Assembly: GCF_023517795.1 (NCBI RefSeq)
Contig: NZ_CP082928.1
Span: 2,232,001 to 2,296,000 of the forward strand
Reading direction: 5' to 3'
DNA from: Pseudomonas fulva
Lineage (GTDB): Bacteria; Pseudomonadota; Gammaproteobacteria; Pseudomonadales; Pseudomonadaceae
DNA length: 64,000 nucleotides
Of the stretch, positions 21,176 to 30,575 are shown one piece after another. The notes beneath the pieces are model-generated. The model saw only the letters and a program-made list of their open reading frames with translations. It was not told the DNA's origin and searched no databases. Both the position numbers and the translations under genes were made by a program. The first letter of the stretch is position 1. Every line of letters begins with the position of its first letter.

Positions 21176-22514
21176 GTAATCTGCCTCCCACGGTGGATAG
21201 CGAAGGGTTTGAAACGCCTTCCAGGGCCTGTAAATGCGCGTAACCGAGCACGACCTGGGGGCGAGCCTGGCGCAGCTGCGAAACCGCCTCTGCGACGCTC
21301 CTGCAGCGACCGCTGTGCAGCAGCCAGGCGGCGATGGCGGTGGCGCTGCGCGAATAGCCCAGGGCGCAGCACACCAGCACCGGCCCGTGGCGCCGCAGGT
21401 CTTCGATGGCCACGGCCGCCTGCAGGCAGTGTTCGCTGCTGGGGACGATCAGATCGAGGCACGCCAGTTCGCGATAGACCTGGCCTTCCACCCGGCACGG
21501 CAGCTCGGCACAGAGGTCGGCGATGGCAGCGAACGCCTGCCCTTCTCCCTTGCCGGGAATGCGCCCGAGCCAGACGCCGTCGGCCACTTCATCGGGCTGC
21601 GGATGCTTGCAGGTCCAGGCCCGGGAATTGATCCAGGCACCCAGCAGATAGGGGGCCAGCAACCAGCTGCTGGCAGCGCTGAGACGGCCGTCCGCGGGCT
21701 TCTGAAAACCCTTGGCGCCGAACAGTGCATAGTTCAACGCCACCATCAGCAGCGACAGGGCCGGCCACAGCAGCCACAAGGCGAAGCCGCCGAAATGAAT
21801 CGCCACGGCGCTGCACAGAGCTGCGCCAAAGGCGTAGCGCAGGGCCAACCGCCAGCGTCGCGGGTCGCGGGCCAGGCACCAGGCAAACAACGGGCTGCGC
21901 CCTTCGCTGGGCCACAGCCACAGGCACAGGAAACCGGCGAGCATGCCGGTCGGTACGTCGATGAAATGGTGCTGCCAGGTGGTCAGCACCGACAGACCGA
22001 TCAAGAAGAACCAGAGGTGCAAGGCGACTTTCCACAGCCCGCTTGCGTAATGGGCGAAGCATGCCCATAGCACCACCAGCAGCGTGATATGCAGCGATGG
22101 CGCCTGGTTGAAGGGTTTGTCGAAACCCATCAGCACGTCGAACATCATCCCGAACAGCCCATCCAGTGCCGGCCGGTCGAAGGTGAAACGCAGCGGCCAG
22201 AGCAGGAAGCAGCTGATGCAGATTACCTGGGCGGTGAGCAGTCGCAGGCCGAGGCGATCCACCGCGGCACGGGTGGCCGGCAGCAGGAAGGCCAGGCCGT
22301 AGAGCAGGTCGATGGACCAGTAGGGAATGATCGTCCACGGCCATAGGGGTATCTGCCGTTCCCAGCCGAACACCAGGCTGCCGACGTCGTCGCGTTGGGC
22401 GGTATAACCGTTGGCGAAGCCATAGGTGCCAAAGAACAGCGGCGCGAGCAGCAGCAACCAGAGTACGCCGCGCTTCCATAATCCGCTTTCGCGAACGACC
22501 GCGGCGGGCGTCAT
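21165..22514 (-). CDS. PAP2-like / dual-specificity phosphatase fusion membrane protein (YnbD-like)
   Basis: The start is taken at the ATG at 22514, which forms an ATGA overlap with the upstream stop and gives 449 residues. The N-terminal two thirds are a polytopic membrane region with PAP2-type lipid phosphatase features (SLHITLL near residue 145 and QHHFIDVPTG near 185). The C-terminal third is a cytosolic dual-specificity phosphatase domain with the Cys-X5-Arg signature CALGYSRSATA. This fusion is the hallmark of E. coli YnbD. It could dephosphorylate a phosphatidyl-alcohol-phosphate intermediate of the pathway. The exact substrate is unknown. Confidence 0.88.
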   Translation of the reverse strand: MTPAAVVRESGLWKRGVLWLLLLAPLFFGTYGFANGYTAQRDDVGSLVFGWERQIPLWPWTIIPYWSIDLLYGLAFLLPATRAAVDRLGLRLLTAQVICISCFLLWPLRFTFDRPALDGLFGMMFDVLMGFDKPFNQAPSLHITLLVVLWACFAHYASGLWKVALHLWFFLIGLSVLTTWQHHFIDVPTGMLAGFLCLWLWPSEGRSPLFAWCLARDPRRWRLALRYAFGAALCSAVAIHFGGFALWLLWPALSLLMVALNYALFGAKGFQKPADGRLSAASSWLLAPYLLGAWINSRAWTCKHPQPDEVADGVWLGRIPGKGEGQAFAAIADLCAELPCRVEGQVYRELACLDLIVPSSEHCLQAAVAIEDLRRHGPVLVCCALGYSRSATAIAAWLLHSGRCRSVAEAVSQLRQARPQVVLGYAHLQALEGVSNPSLSTVGGRLHGQ

Positions 22515-24271
22515 CAGGACACCCGCTGCGCCAGGGATACGCTGAAGATGCCCCACTCGTCGATGCGCTGGGTGATCTTGCGAAAGCCCGCGGCTTCGAC
22601 CAACTGATCCATCTCCGCCTGGCTGCGCCGACGCATCACCCAGGCCTCGCCACCGCGGTGGCTGGTCAGGGCACGGGCGATCAGCTCCAGCTGCGGGTGC
22701 CAGGGCTGGCCGGTGTAGATCAGGTACCCGCCCTCTTCCACGGCTTGCGCCAGGCCTGCCAGGGAGTCGCCGACCATGGCGTTGCTGGCGAACAGCTCAT
22801 AGAGGCCGGAGACCACCGCCAGGGTCGGTTTCGGCTCCAGCGCTGCCAGGTCGGCCTTGTCGAAGGCGTCGCCCTTGACGAAGCGGGCGATGCTGCCCAG
22901 GCCCTTCTGCTCGATCAGCGCTGCACCGTCACGCACGTTGATGTCGCTGTAGTCACGCAGCAGGATCGAATCCGGCTTGTCGCTGCCCTGCTCCAACGCT
23001 TCGAGAATGTAGCGGCCGTGACCGGCGGCGATATCGACGATGCGCACCGGGCGGCTCAGCTCGCGCAACCTTGCCATGGCCAGGCGCAGCAGTTCCTCGG
23101 CGTGCACCTTGCGCTGGCGGATGCCCCGCCAACCGATGGAATTCAGGTAGTTGCGGTCGATCAGCCGGCCAATCGGCGAACTGCCGGTGGGGGTGTTGCG
23201 GTACACGTAATCCAGGGTGCTGCCCGAGTCGAAACCGGTCTCGAAACCCAGTTGCACGCCCGCCGAAACACTGCTGCCGAGGCGCATGCTGGCCCGCGTG
23301 GCACGCCAGTAGAGATCACGCGGCGAGTTTTTCGGCAGCGGCGCCGCCAGTTCCTCGGCTTCGGCACAACTCCAGCCGAGGCGGTCGGCGTCCAAGAGTG
23401 ATGGGCGCTGCAGCGGTTGCTCGAAGGCTTTCAGCACGAAGCGGCGAATGCGGGTCAGTGCGTGGGCCCGGTCGCGCTCGCCCAGGGTGTCGTGAAAGAA
23501 CCCGGGCAGCACGTGCATTTCCTTGTCCAGGCTGCCCAGGCGCTGGAAGAACTGCTCCTGGGGCTTGCGGTGTACCACGAAATCGCTGCCGGAGATCAGC
23601 AACTGGGTGGGAATCTGAATCGCCTGGGCATCGGCGACCACGCGCTCGGCGGCGTCGTACAAGCCCAGCAGCATGTTCACCGAAATGGCGCGGGTAATCA
23701 GCGGGTCATTGTCGAACGAGGCGATGCGCTGCGGGTCGTGGCTGAGAAACCTGGCCTTCACGTAGCTGTTGACGAAGAAGTTGCCGCGCCAGGCGCGCAT
23801 CGCCTTCAGGCCCGGGCGGGCGAACGGCACATACAGCTTGACCTTGAAGGCCGGCGAGGCGAGCACCAGGGCGCGGATCTTCGGTGCGTAGTCGTGGGCC
23901 CAGGTGGAAACCACCACGGCGCCGACGCTTTGCGCCAGCACCACCATGTCCCCGGTCTCGATGCCGTACCTAGCGGCGATATGGTCGATAAAGGTCTGCA
24001 CGTCGCGCACGCTGGTGGCGAAGCTCGGGCTGTCGCCCCGCTCCCCCGGCGACTCGCCGTGGCCGCGGGCATCCCAGGCGAAGAAATCGAAACCCTGCAG
24101 GCCCAGCTCGTCGACCAGATGGGCCATGCGCCCGCCGTGCTCATGGCCGCGGTGGAACATGACGATGGCGCGGCGGGCGGCATCGGGCCGCACATCGGCA
24201 GCCGGCCAGTGACGGTAGAACAGACTGACGCCGTCGTGGGTCGTGAAGGTACTGGCGCGAACTTCGGTCAT
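22514..24271 (-). CDS. Bifunctional alpha/beta hydrolase and SAM-dependent methyltransferase (YnbC-like)
   Basis: The product has 585 residues and two domains. Residues about 1-290 are an alpha/beta hydrolase of the serine-aminopeptidase/monoglyceride-lipase type (HDGVSLFYRHW, DARGHGESPG, nucleophile elbow LAQSVGA with Ala in place of the first Gly, and a late GFFHDTLGE containing the likely His). Residues about 380-585 are a class I methyltransferase with the SAM loop VDIAAGHGRYI. The same fusion is E. coli YnbC. It starts 10 bases after the CDP-alcohol transferase stop and overlaps the next gene by four bases, so this is an operon core. Confidence 0.88.
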   Translation of the reverse strand: MTEVRASTFTTHDGVSLFYRHWPAADVRPDAARRAIVMFHRGHEHGGRMAHLVDELGLQGFDFFAWDARGHGESPGERGDSPSFATSVRDVQTFIDHIAARYGIETGDMVVLAQSVGAVVVSTWAHDYAPKIRALVLASPAFKVKLYVPFARPGLKAMRAWRGNFFVNSYVKARFLSHDPQRIASFDNDPLITRAISVNMLLGLYDAAERVVADAQAIQIPTQLLISGSDFVVHRKPQEQFFQRLGSLDKEMHVLPGFFHDTLGERDRAHALTRIRRFVLKAFEQPLQRPSLLDADRLGWSCAEAEELAAPLPKNSPRDLYWRATRASMRLGSSVSAGVQLGFETGFDSGSTLDYVYRNTPTGSSPIGRLIDRNYLNSIGWRGIRQRKVHAEELLRLAMARLRELSRPVRIVDIAAGHGRYILEALEQGSDKPDSILLRDYSDINVRDGAALIEQKGLGSIARFVKGDAFDKADLAALEPKPTLAVVSGLYELFASNAMVGDSLAGLAQAVEEGGYLIYTGQPWHPQLELIARALTSHRGGEAWVMRRRSQAEMDQLVEAAGFRKITQRIDEWGIFSVSLAQRVS

Positions 24272-24281
24272 CAGGGCTTTC

Positions 24282-24899
24282 CTATTGCGCAGAAGAAGAC
24301 GCTTGCGCCAAACCGTGGCGTACGCGGTTGAACAGCGTGTACAGCAGCAGCGCGGTGATCACCGCGAGAATCGGATCGATCCAGCTCAGCGGCAGCAGCG
24401 CGCTGGCCACCCCGGCACCGAGCACGCCAAAGCAGAAGGCGCGGTCGCTCTTGCCCATCGGCCCGTCGTAGCGACGCGAGGCGCCGACCATGGGGCCCAT
24501 CACCCCGGCGTATTCGCTGATCAGCGCGAACAGCACCAGCACCACCACCAGGGTCGGTGATACGCCTGGCAACAAGGCGAACGGCAGGAACAGCGCGGCA
24601 TCGGCGATCACGTCGCAGAGTTCGTTGAGGTAGGCGCCCAGTGTCGATTGCTGGCCGAACTCGCGGGCCAGCATGCCATCGACGGCGTTGAGCGCCATGC
24701 GCAGGATCATCCACAGCGGGATCAGCGCGAACAGCCAGAGGCGCTCGGGAAAGAGGGCCAGCAGCAGGCCGATGAGCACCGATACGACGGCGGCGCTCAG
24801 AGTCACCTGATTGGCGGTCACGCCAGCGTCGAAGAGGCGCCGTACCAGGGGACGCAAGAGGTTCTGAAAGCGCGGTTTCAGCTGATAAATCGAAAGCAT
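24282..24899 (-). CDS. CDP-alcohol phosphatidyltransferase family protein (YnbA-like)
   Basis: The product has 205 residues with several transmembrane helices. It carries the CDP-OH-P-transferase motif in the form NAVDGMLAR-X8-G-AYL-N-ELC-D. In the canonical motif the first and third acidic residues are Asp; here both are Asn. As I recall it, E. coli YnbA shares these substitutions, so this looks like a subfamily trait rather than decay. The family joins an alcohol to CDP-diacylglycerol. It is the first gene of the leftward cluster; its promoter should lie in the AT-rich 24900-25131 gap. Confidence 0.87.
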   Translation of the reverse strand: MLSIYQLKPRFQNLLRPLVRRLFDAGVTANQVTLSAAVVSVLIGLLLALFPERLWLFALIPLWMILRMALNAVDGMLAREFGQQSTLGAYLNELCDVIADAALFLPFALLPGVSPTLVVVLVLFALISEYAGVMGPMVGASRRYDGPMGKSDRAFCFGVLGAGVASALLPLSWIDPILAVITALLLYTLFNRVRHGLAQASSSAQ

Positions 24900-25131
24900 G
24901 TCACGAACTCCGTTTCGCCATGTTTCTGTGTCTGGCAGAGCGCCAGCTTAGCCGGTTGAGCCCCTACTAAGCGATACGTCAACGTGAACATCGTCAAGTT
25001 GCCGGGTAAAACTTATGCCCAATTTATCGACAGCTTGGGTACCAATAAAAATCCAGTTAAATCAGTACATTGAGCGGGAAAACTCAATTAAAAAGGAATT
25101 CGCTCAACAGGTTATCCACAGATTGGCCGGG
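24900..25131. other. AT-rich gene-free spacer with a perfect DnaA box
   Basis: This 232-base gap is much more AT-rich than its surroundings, especially 25015-25110. It lies upstream of the ynb-like cluster and downstream of the lysophosphatidate acyltransferase gene. TTATCCACA at 25112-25120 is a perfect DnaA box. Two TTGACG-like elements occur on the minus strand near 24977-24998 and could be -35 hexamers for the cluster, but I cannot assign a -10 with confidence. Confidence 0.5.
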
Positions 25132-25908
25132 TCAGGCGAGGTCATTGGCGGTTTCCACCGGAGCGGCCTGGGGGCTGAGTGCACCGATTTCGCATTGCGC
25201 CTGGCTGACCCACTGGAATGCGCGCTCGTTGAGGTTGGCGATCGCCCGTGGGCCTTCGCCTTCTGCATACATGGCCGGGCCGATCACCACCTGCACCACG
25301 CCCGGTTTCTTGCTCCAGCCGTCCTTCGGCCAGAACTGCCCGGCGTTATGGGCGATCGGCAGTACCGGCAGGTTGCTGTTCACCGCCAGGGCGGTACCGC
25401 CGCGGGAGAACTTGCCGATCTGGCCGTCCGGGATACGCGTGCCCTCCGGGAACACCAGCACCCAGGCGCCCTGCTCCAGGCGCGTGCGGCCCTGCTGGGC
25501 CAGTTGCTTGAGCGCGGCCTTGGGATTGCTGCGGTCGATGGCGATGGGCTTGAGCATGGCCAGCGCCCAGCCGAAGAACGGCACGTACATCAGCTCACGC
25601 TTGATGACCTGGCTCAGCGGCTCGAAGTAGGCGCACAGGAAGAAGGTCTCCCAGGTGCTCTGGTGCTTGGCGAGAATCACACAGGGGCGCTCGGGAATGT
25701 TTTCGGCGCCCTTGACCTCGTACTTGATGCCGGCAACCACCTTGGCCAGCCAGACCGCGCTGCGGCACCAGGCCTGCACCACGAAGCGGTAGCGGGCACG
25801 GAACGGCAGGAAGGGCGCGACGAATACGCTGATGATGCACCAGACGAACGAGCTGGAAGACAGCAGCAGGTAGAAGAGTACGGTTCTGAGGGACTGCACT
25901 GGCGACAT
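25132..25908 (-). CDS. 1-acyl-sn-glycerol-3-phosphate acyltransferase (lysophosphatidic acid acyltransferase)
   Basis: I start this at the ATG at 25908 (MSPVQSLRTVLFYLLL), giving 258 residues; the open frame continues 13 codons further. An N-terminal membrane helix precedes the PlsC motif in the form KHQSTWE (HX4E, as in the PA0005-type subgroup), then FPEGTRIPDG and the late GGTALAVNSNLPVLPIA. It makes phosphatidate from lysophosphatidate at the inner membrane. It follows gmhB in the same direction, the order I recall for PA0005-PA0006 of P. aeruginosa, where the gene is called lptA (not the LPS-transport lptA). Confidence 0.92.
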   Translation of the reverse strand: MSPVQSLRTVLFYLLLSSSSFVWCIISVFVAPFLPFRARYRFVVQAWCRSAVWLAKVVAGIKYEVKGAENIPERPCVILAKHQSTWETFFLCAYFEPLSQVIKRELMYVPFFGWALAMLKPIAIDRSNPKAALKQLAQQGRTRLEQGAWVLVFPEGTRIPDGQIGKFSRGGTALAVNSNLPVLPIAHNAGQFWPKDGWSKKPGVVQVVIGPAMYAEGEGPRAIANLNERAFQWVSQAQCEIGALSPQAAPVETANDLA

Positions 25909-25943
25909 GGGAGCGATTACCGTGGCAGGGCGTGCCTGCGCTA

Positions 25944-26477
25944 TCAAGTGAGAAGCCGGGCAGCCACGGCCGCCAGGTCGTCGAATATCAGGGTGCCGGT
26001 TGGCAGAGCGGCTTTGGCCAGGGTGCGTTCGCCCTTGCCGGTTTTCACCAGCACGGGCTGACAGTCGACGGCGAGCGCCGTTTCCAGGTCACTGGCGCTG
26101 TCACCCACGAACCACACGCCGGCGAGCGGCAAATCATAGTGCGCGCCGATCTGGCGCAGCATGCCGGGCTTGGGCTTGCGGCAGTCGCAGCCGTCGTCCG
26201 GGCCGTGTGGGCATTGCACGATCAGGCCGACTTCACCGCCCTGCTCCGCCACCAGCTCACGCAACCGCGCGTGCATGCCTTCCAGCACGCTCAGCGGGTA
26301 ATAGCCGCGGGCGATGCCGGACTGGTTGGTGGCCACGGCCACGGTCCAGCCCGCCTTGCTCAGCGCGGCGATGGCCTCGATGGAGCCGGGGATCGGAATC
26401 CACTCCTCGAGGCTTTTGATATAGGCGTCGGAGTCCTGATTGATGACCCCGTCGCGGTCCAGAATGATCAGTTTCAC
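25944..26477 (-). CDS. gmhB: D-glycero-beta-D-manno-heptose-1,7-bisphosphate 7-phosphatase
   Basis: The product has 177 residues and the HAD-superfamily phosphatase layout: DRDGVIN at residues 7-13 (catalytic Asp7 and Asp9), TNQSG, a zinc-binding loop CPHGPDDGCDCRKPKPG, and VGDSASDLETA. GmhB dephosphorylates heptose bisphosphate during ADP-heptose synthesis for the LPS inner core. It sits between glyS and the acyltransferase gene as in other Pseudomonas. A 140-base repeat element lies just upstream. Confidence 0.94.
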   Translation of the reverse strand: MKLIILDRDGVINQDSDAYIKSLEEWIPIPGSIEAIAALSKAGWTVAVATNQSGIARGYYPLSVLEGMHARLRELVAEQGGEVGLIVQCPHGPDDGCDCRKPKPGMLRQIGAHYDLPLAGVWFVGDSASDLETALAVDCQPVLVKTGKGERTLAKAALPTGTLIFDDLAAVAARLLT

Positions 26478-26490
26478 GCGTGTTCCTTCG

Positions 26491-26630
26491 CAGGTTTTTG
26501 AAAAACGTAGGTGAGGCAGCTAGCGCAAGGCAAAAGCAGGCGAGAAAGCGGAGTGTACGAATAGTACATGAGCATTTGGAGCCTGCTTTTAACGCCGCGA
26601 TAGCAACGCAAGTAGTTTTTCAGCAACCTG
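26491..26630. repeat. Approximately 140-bp imperfect palindromic repeat element (copy 1)
   Basis: The ends CAGGTTTTTGAAAAAC (26491-26506) and GTTTTTCAGCAACCTG (26615-26630) are near-complementary. Between them the sequence contains internal complementary pieces (AAAAGCAGGC / GCCTGCTTTT, GTAC / GTAC). A diverged partner in opposite orientation occurs at 59467-59535. This is the look of a non-autonomous, non-coding Pseudomonas intergenic repeat. It separates gmhB from the glyS terminator. Confidence 0.75.
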
Positions 26631-26635
26631 TTAGT

Positions 26636-26658
26636 GCCCGGCCCTGCGTGGGCCGGGC
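26636..26658 (-). terminator. GC-rich hairpin after glyS
   Basis: A perfect 9-base stem GCCCGGCCC / GGGCCGGGC with a five-base loop lies 8 bases past the glyS stop codon. It has no clean T-run on the minus strand, so it may be a weak or Rho-assisted terminator or a 3' stabiliser. Confidence 0.55.
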
Positions 26659-26665
26659 AAAGTGG

Positions 26666-28720
26666 TCAGCCCAGTACCGAGATATCGGCGACGCCCAGGA
26701 ACAGGCCACGCAGACGCGCCAGCAGCGCATAGCGGTTGGCGCGTACCTTGGGGTCTTCGGCGTTGACCAGCACCGCTTCGAAGAAGGCGTCCACCGGGGT
26801 GCGCAGCGAGGCCAGCTGGGCCAGCGCCTCGCGGTACTGACGCGACTGCGCCAGCGGTTGCACGGCGTTGTCGGCCTTCTGGATCGCGGCGTTGAGGGTG
26901 AACTCGGCCGGCGTATCGAAATAATGGGCTTCGATGCTGCTCGCCACTTGCCCATCGGCCTTGCTCAGCAGGTTGGACACGCGCTTGTTGGCGGCGGCCA
27001 GGGCTTCGGCTTCGGGCAGCTTGCGGAAGGCCTGCACGGCCTGCACGCGCTGGTCGAAGTCCAGCGGCGACAGCGGGTTCACGGCACGCACGGCCTGGTA
27101 CACGGAAACGTCCACGCCTTCGTCTTCGTAGCGCGCCCGCAGGCGGTCGAAGATGAATTCCAGCACCTGCGGGGCCAGGCCGGCGGCCTTGACCTTGCTG
27201 GCGTACTGGCGCACGGCGAACTCGACGGTGGCGCCCAGGTCCAGGTCCAGGCCCTTCTCGATGAGGATGCGCAGCACGCCCAGGGCGGCACGGCGCAGGG
27301 CGTACGGGTCCTTGCTGCCGGTGGGCAGCATGCCGATGCCGAAGATACCGACCAGGGTGTCGAGCTTGTCGGCCAGGGCCACCGCTGCACCGGTCAGGGT
27401 ACTCGGCAGCTCGGCGCCGGCACCGCGCGGCATGTACTGCTCGTTCAGGGCCAGGGCGACGTCCTGTGGCTCGCCGTCGTTCAGCGCGTAGTAATAGCCG
27501 GCGATGCCCTGCATTTCCGGGAACTCGCCGACCATCTCGCTGGCCAGGTCGCACTTGCTCAGCAGGCCGGCGCGGGCGCCACGCTTGGCGTCGCCGCCGA
27601 TGCGCCCGGCGATGAAGCCGGCCAGGGCCGAGACGCGCTGGGCCTTGTCGTAGACGGTGCCGAGCTGGGCCTGGAACACCACGTTGGTCAGGCGCTGATT
27701 GAAGGCTTCCAGCGGCTGCTTCTTGTCCTGCTTGAAGAAGAACTCGGCGTCGGTGAGGCGCGGGCGCACCACCTTCTCATTGCCGGAGATGATCTGCGCC
27801 GGGTCCTTGCTCTCGACGTTGGCCACGGTGATGAAGCGCGGCAGCAGCTTGCCGTCCGCATCGAGCAGGCAGAAGTACTTCTGGTTGTCCTGCATGGTGG
27901 TGATCAGCGCTTCCTGGGGCACTTCCAGGAAACGTTCCTCGAAGGAGCAGACCAGCGGCACCGGCCATTCGACCAGGGCGCTGACTTCGTCGAGCAGCGC
28001 CGGCGGCACGATGGCGGTGCCCTGCTGCTCGGCTGCCAACTGGTCGACGCGCTTGGCGATCTGCTCGCGGCGCTCGGCGACGTCGGCGATCACGTAGGCG
28101 GCGCGCAGCTCCTGGGCATACATGGCGGGCGCAGAGATGCGCACTTCATGGTTGGCGTGGAAGCGGTGGCCGCGGGAGAAACGGTTGGCCTTCTGAGCGA
28201 GGATCTCGCAGTCGACGATCTGATCACCGAACAGCATCACCAGCCACTGGCTCGGGCGGACGAATTCGGTCTTGCGGGCACCCCAGCGCATGCGCTTGGG
28301 AATCGGCAGCTCGTTCAGGGAGTTTTCCACGATACCGGGCAGCAGCGTATAGGCGCGCTGGCCAGGAATGTGCTGGCTGAATTTCAGCTTCGGCCCGCTC
28401 TGGTCGATGGCCGACAGCTCCACGCCACACTTCTTGGCGAAGCCCAGGGCGGCCTGGGTCGGGTTACCCTCGGCATCGAAGGCCGCCTGCACGGGCGGGC
28501 CGTCGAGGTTGACGGTGCGATCCGGCTGTTCGGTGGCCAGTTGCTCGACCAGCACGGCCAGGCGGCGTGGCGCGGCGTAGTAACGTGCACCGCGGTAGCT
28601 CAGGCCGGCGGCCTTGAGGCCTTTCTCGACACCGGCGAGAAAGGATTCGCCGAGGGTCTTCAGGGCTTTGGGCGGCAGCTCTTCGGTGCCCAGTTCAACC
28701 AGAAAATCGAGCGCACTCAT
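26666..28720 (-). CDS. glyS: Glycyl-tRNA synthetase beta subunit
   Basis: The 684-residue length matches the beta chain of the alpha2beta2 GlyRS. It starts [20 protein letters not shown], the usual family opening, and includes [15 protein letters not shown] and [18 protein letters not shown]. The C-terminal region resembles the anticodon-binding domain of ArgRS. It overlaps glyQ by four bases (ATGA), so the two subunits are cotranslated. Confidence 0.97.
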   Translation of the reverse strand: MSALDFLVELGTEELPPKALKTLGESFLAGVEKGLKAAGLSYRGARYYAAPRRLAVLVEQLATEQPDRTVNLDGPPVQAAFDAEGNPTQAALGFAKKCGVELSAIDQSGPKLKFSQHIPGQRAYTLLPGIVENSLNELPIPKRMRWGARKTEFVRPSQWLVMLFGDQIVDCEILAQKANRFSRGHRFHANHEVRISAPAMYAQELRAAYVIADVAERREQIAKRVDQLAAEQQGTAIVPPALLDEVSALVEWPVPLVCSFEERFLEVPQEALITTMQDNQKYFCLLDADGKLLPRFITVANVESKDPAQIISGNEKVVRPRLTDAEFFFKQDKKQPLEAFNQRLTNVVFQAQLGTVYDKAQRVSALAGFIAGRIGGDAKRGARAGLLSKCDLASEMVGEFPEMQGIAGYYYALNDGEPQDVALALNEQYMPRGAGAELPSTLTGAAVALADKLDTLVGIFGIGMLPTGSKDPYALRRAALGVLRILIEKGLDLDLGATVEFAVRQYASKVKAAGLAPQVLEFIFDRLRARYEDEGVDVSVYQAVRAVNPLSPLDFDQRVQAVQAFRKLPEAEALAAANKRVSNLLSKADGQVASSIEAHYFDTPAEFTLNAAIQKADNAVQPLAQSRQYREALAQLASLRTPVDAFFEAVLVNAEDPKVRANRYALLARLRGLFLGVADISVLG

Positions 28721-29664
28721 TCTGCAGCCTCCAGCTTGGCCAGTACTTCATCACGCAGATCGGCGGTGGCGAGCGGGAAGCCCAGGCGGCGCCGGGCCTG
28801 CAGATAACTCTGCGCCACGGCGCGGGCCAGGGTGCGCACGCGCAGGATGTACTGCTGGCGCGCGGTCACCGAAATGGCGCGACGGGCATCCAGCAGGTTG
28901 AAGGTGTGGGAAGCCTTGAGCACCATCTCGTAGGTCGGCAGCGGCAGCTCCAGCTCGATCAGGCGGTTGGCTTCGCTCTCGTAGAAATCGAACAGCTCGA
29001 ACAGCTTGTCGACGTTGGCGTGCTCGAAGTTGTAGGTCGACTGCTCCACTTCGTTCTGGTGGAACACGTCGCCGTAGGTGACCTTGCCGAACTGGCCATC
29101 GGCCCATACCAGGTCGTAGACCGAGTCGACGCCCTGCAGGTACATGGCCAGGCGCTCGAGACCGTAGGTGATCTCGCCGGTGACCGGGTAGCACTCGATA
29201 CCACCGACCTGCTGGAAGTAGGTGAACTGGGTGACTTCCATGCCGTTGAGCCAGATTTCCCAACCCAGACCCCAGGCGCCGAGGGTCGGCGATTCCCAGT
29301 TGTCCTCGACGAAGCGGATGTCGTGCACTTCAGGGTCGAGGCCGATGGCCTTCAGCGAGCCCAGGTACAGCTCCTGGAAGTTTTCCGGATTCGGCTTGAG
29401 CACCACCTGGAACTGGTAGTAGTGCTGCAGGCGGTTGGGGTTCTCGCCGTAACGGCCGTCGGTCGGCCGGCGCGATGGCTGCACGTAGGCGGCGTTCCAG
29501 GTTTCCGGGCCGATGGCACGCAGGAAAGTGGCGGTGTGGAAGGTACCGGCGCCCACTTCCATGTCATAGGGTTGCAGTACCACACAGCCCTGCTCGGCCC
29601 AGTATTGTTGCAGGGCGAGGATCAGGTCCTGGAAGGTGCGCACGGCAGGCGTTGTCTGGCTCAC
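28717..29664 (-). CDS. glyQ: Glycyl-tRNA synthetase alpha subunit
   Basis: The alpha chain carries the class II aminoacylation site. Translation from the GTG at 29664 ([16 protein letters not shown]) gives 315 residues, the standard length; the open frame reaches 29874, but the upstream part is not coding-like. An AGGTG ribosome-binding site precedes the GTG. Conserved blocks include [34 protein letters not shown] and [19 protein letters not shown]. It is cotranscribed with glyS. Confidence 0.97.
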   Translation of the reverse strand: MSQTTPAVRTFQDLILALQQYWAEQGCVVLQPYDMEVGAGTFHTATFLRAIGPETWNAAYVQPSRRPTDGRYGENPNRLQHYYQFQVVLKPNPENFQELYLGSLKAIGLDPEVHDIRFVEDNWESPTLGAWGLGWEIWLNGMEVTQFTYFQQVGGIECYPVTGEITYGLERLAMYLQGVDSVYDLVWADGQFGKVTYGDVFHQNEVEQSTYNFEHANVDKLFELFDFYESEANRLIELELPLPTYEMVLKASHTFNLLDARRAISVTARQQYILRVRTLARAVAQSYLQARRRLGFPLATADLRDEVLAKLEAAE

Positions 29665-30011
29665 GAAAAATTCACCTGTTGGGGCTGCGACAGAAAGCCG
29701 GGGAGTATACCCGATGCAAGACGCAGCCCGCATGCTGCGCCGTCTCGCCTGATAAAACGACCGCGGCGCAGCGCACGCCCTGTGGATATCGTTGCGGCCT
29801 CGGTGGAATTCGAGGCTAGCGAGAGATGAGCCCTCTGGCGGCGACTCGCCCTGGCCGTTGTGGGCGCGCACCATGGGCGCGAAATCGTCATCAGCCCTTC
29901 GGCGGGAAACCTGGCGGTCGGGCCGCTATCGCTTCCCGGGTTGCACCCAGGCTGCAGGCGCCGATGGTCCGCGGTTATAGTCTGCCCTCGCCCCTCACCG
30001 AGCCGACTGCC
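29665..30011. other. Gene-free divergent spacer between glyQ and tag
   Basis: This 347-base region separates the leftward glyQS unit from the rightward tag unit and should hold both promoters. I see no gene. A degraded REP-like stretch (GTTGTGGGCGCGCACCATGGGCGCG) is at about 29855-29880, and a near-DnaA box TGTGGATAT is at about 29781. I cannot point to convincing -10/-35 pairs. Confidence 0.4.
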
Positions 30012-30575
30012 ATGCCCCGCTGTTTCTGGTGTAACGACGACCCGCTGTACCAGGCCTATCACGATGAGGAATGGGGCGTGCCGTCGCGCGATCCCCGCCA
30101 CCTGTTCGAGATGCTGCTGCTCGAAGGAGCCCAGGCCGGGCTGTCGTGGATCACCGTGCTGAGGAAACGCGAGCGCTATCGTGACGTGCTGTTCGGTTTC
30201 GATGCCGAGCGCCTGGCAGCGATGAGCGATGCCTATATCGACACCCTGATGCAGGACCCCGGCATCATCCGCAATCGTCTCAAGCTGCAGGCCGCGCGCC
30301 GGAACGCCCAGGCCTGGCTGCGCCTCGAGGATCCGGTGGCGCTGCTCTGGTCGTTCGTGGGCGGCCAGCCGAAGATCAACCATTTCAGTGGCCGCGGCGA
30401 CGTGCCGGCGGTCACCCCTGAAGCCGAGGCCATGAGCAAGGCGCTGAAGAAGGCCGGCTTCACCTTTGTCGGCCCGACCATCTGCTACGCCTTCATGCAG
30501 GCCACCGGCATGGTCATGGACCACACCCGCGACTGCGATCGCTACCCACAACTGCAAACGGAGAAGCAGCCATGA
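30012..30575 (+). CDS. tag: DNA-3-methyladenine glycosylase I
   Basis: Start at the ATG at 30012 gives 187 residues beginning MPRCFWCNDDPLYQAYHDEE. This has the N-terminal zinc-ligand Cys and the conserved YHDEEWGVP of the Tag family. Other family segments are LLLEGAQAGLSWITVLRKRE and VGPTICYAFMQATGMVMDH, followed by HTRDCDRY with the C-terminal zinc ligands. Tag excises 3-methyladenine from alkylated DNA. It overlaps the next gene by four bases (ATGA at 30572). The reading frame continues upstream of 30012, but without family similarity. Confidence 0.95.
   Translation: MPRCFWCNDDPLYQAYHDEEWGVPSRDPRHLFEMLLLEGAQAGLSWITVLRKRERYRDVLFGFDAERLAAMSDAYIDTLMQDPGIIRNRLKLQAARRNAQAWLRLEDPVALLWSFVGGQPKINHFSGRGDVPAVTPEAEAMSKALKKAGFTFVGPTICYAFMQATGMVMDHTRDCDRYPQLQTEKQP

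Noticed and set aside
26480..28807. 775-codon open frame antisense to glyS
   Set aside because: It spans a gene end and a repeat element, has no family similarity and lacks a ribosome-binding site.
28717..29664. Possible frameshift because the listed glyQ frame is much longer than the family
   Set aside because: The extra N-terminal part is only open sequence upstream of the true GTG start; the gene itself has normal length.
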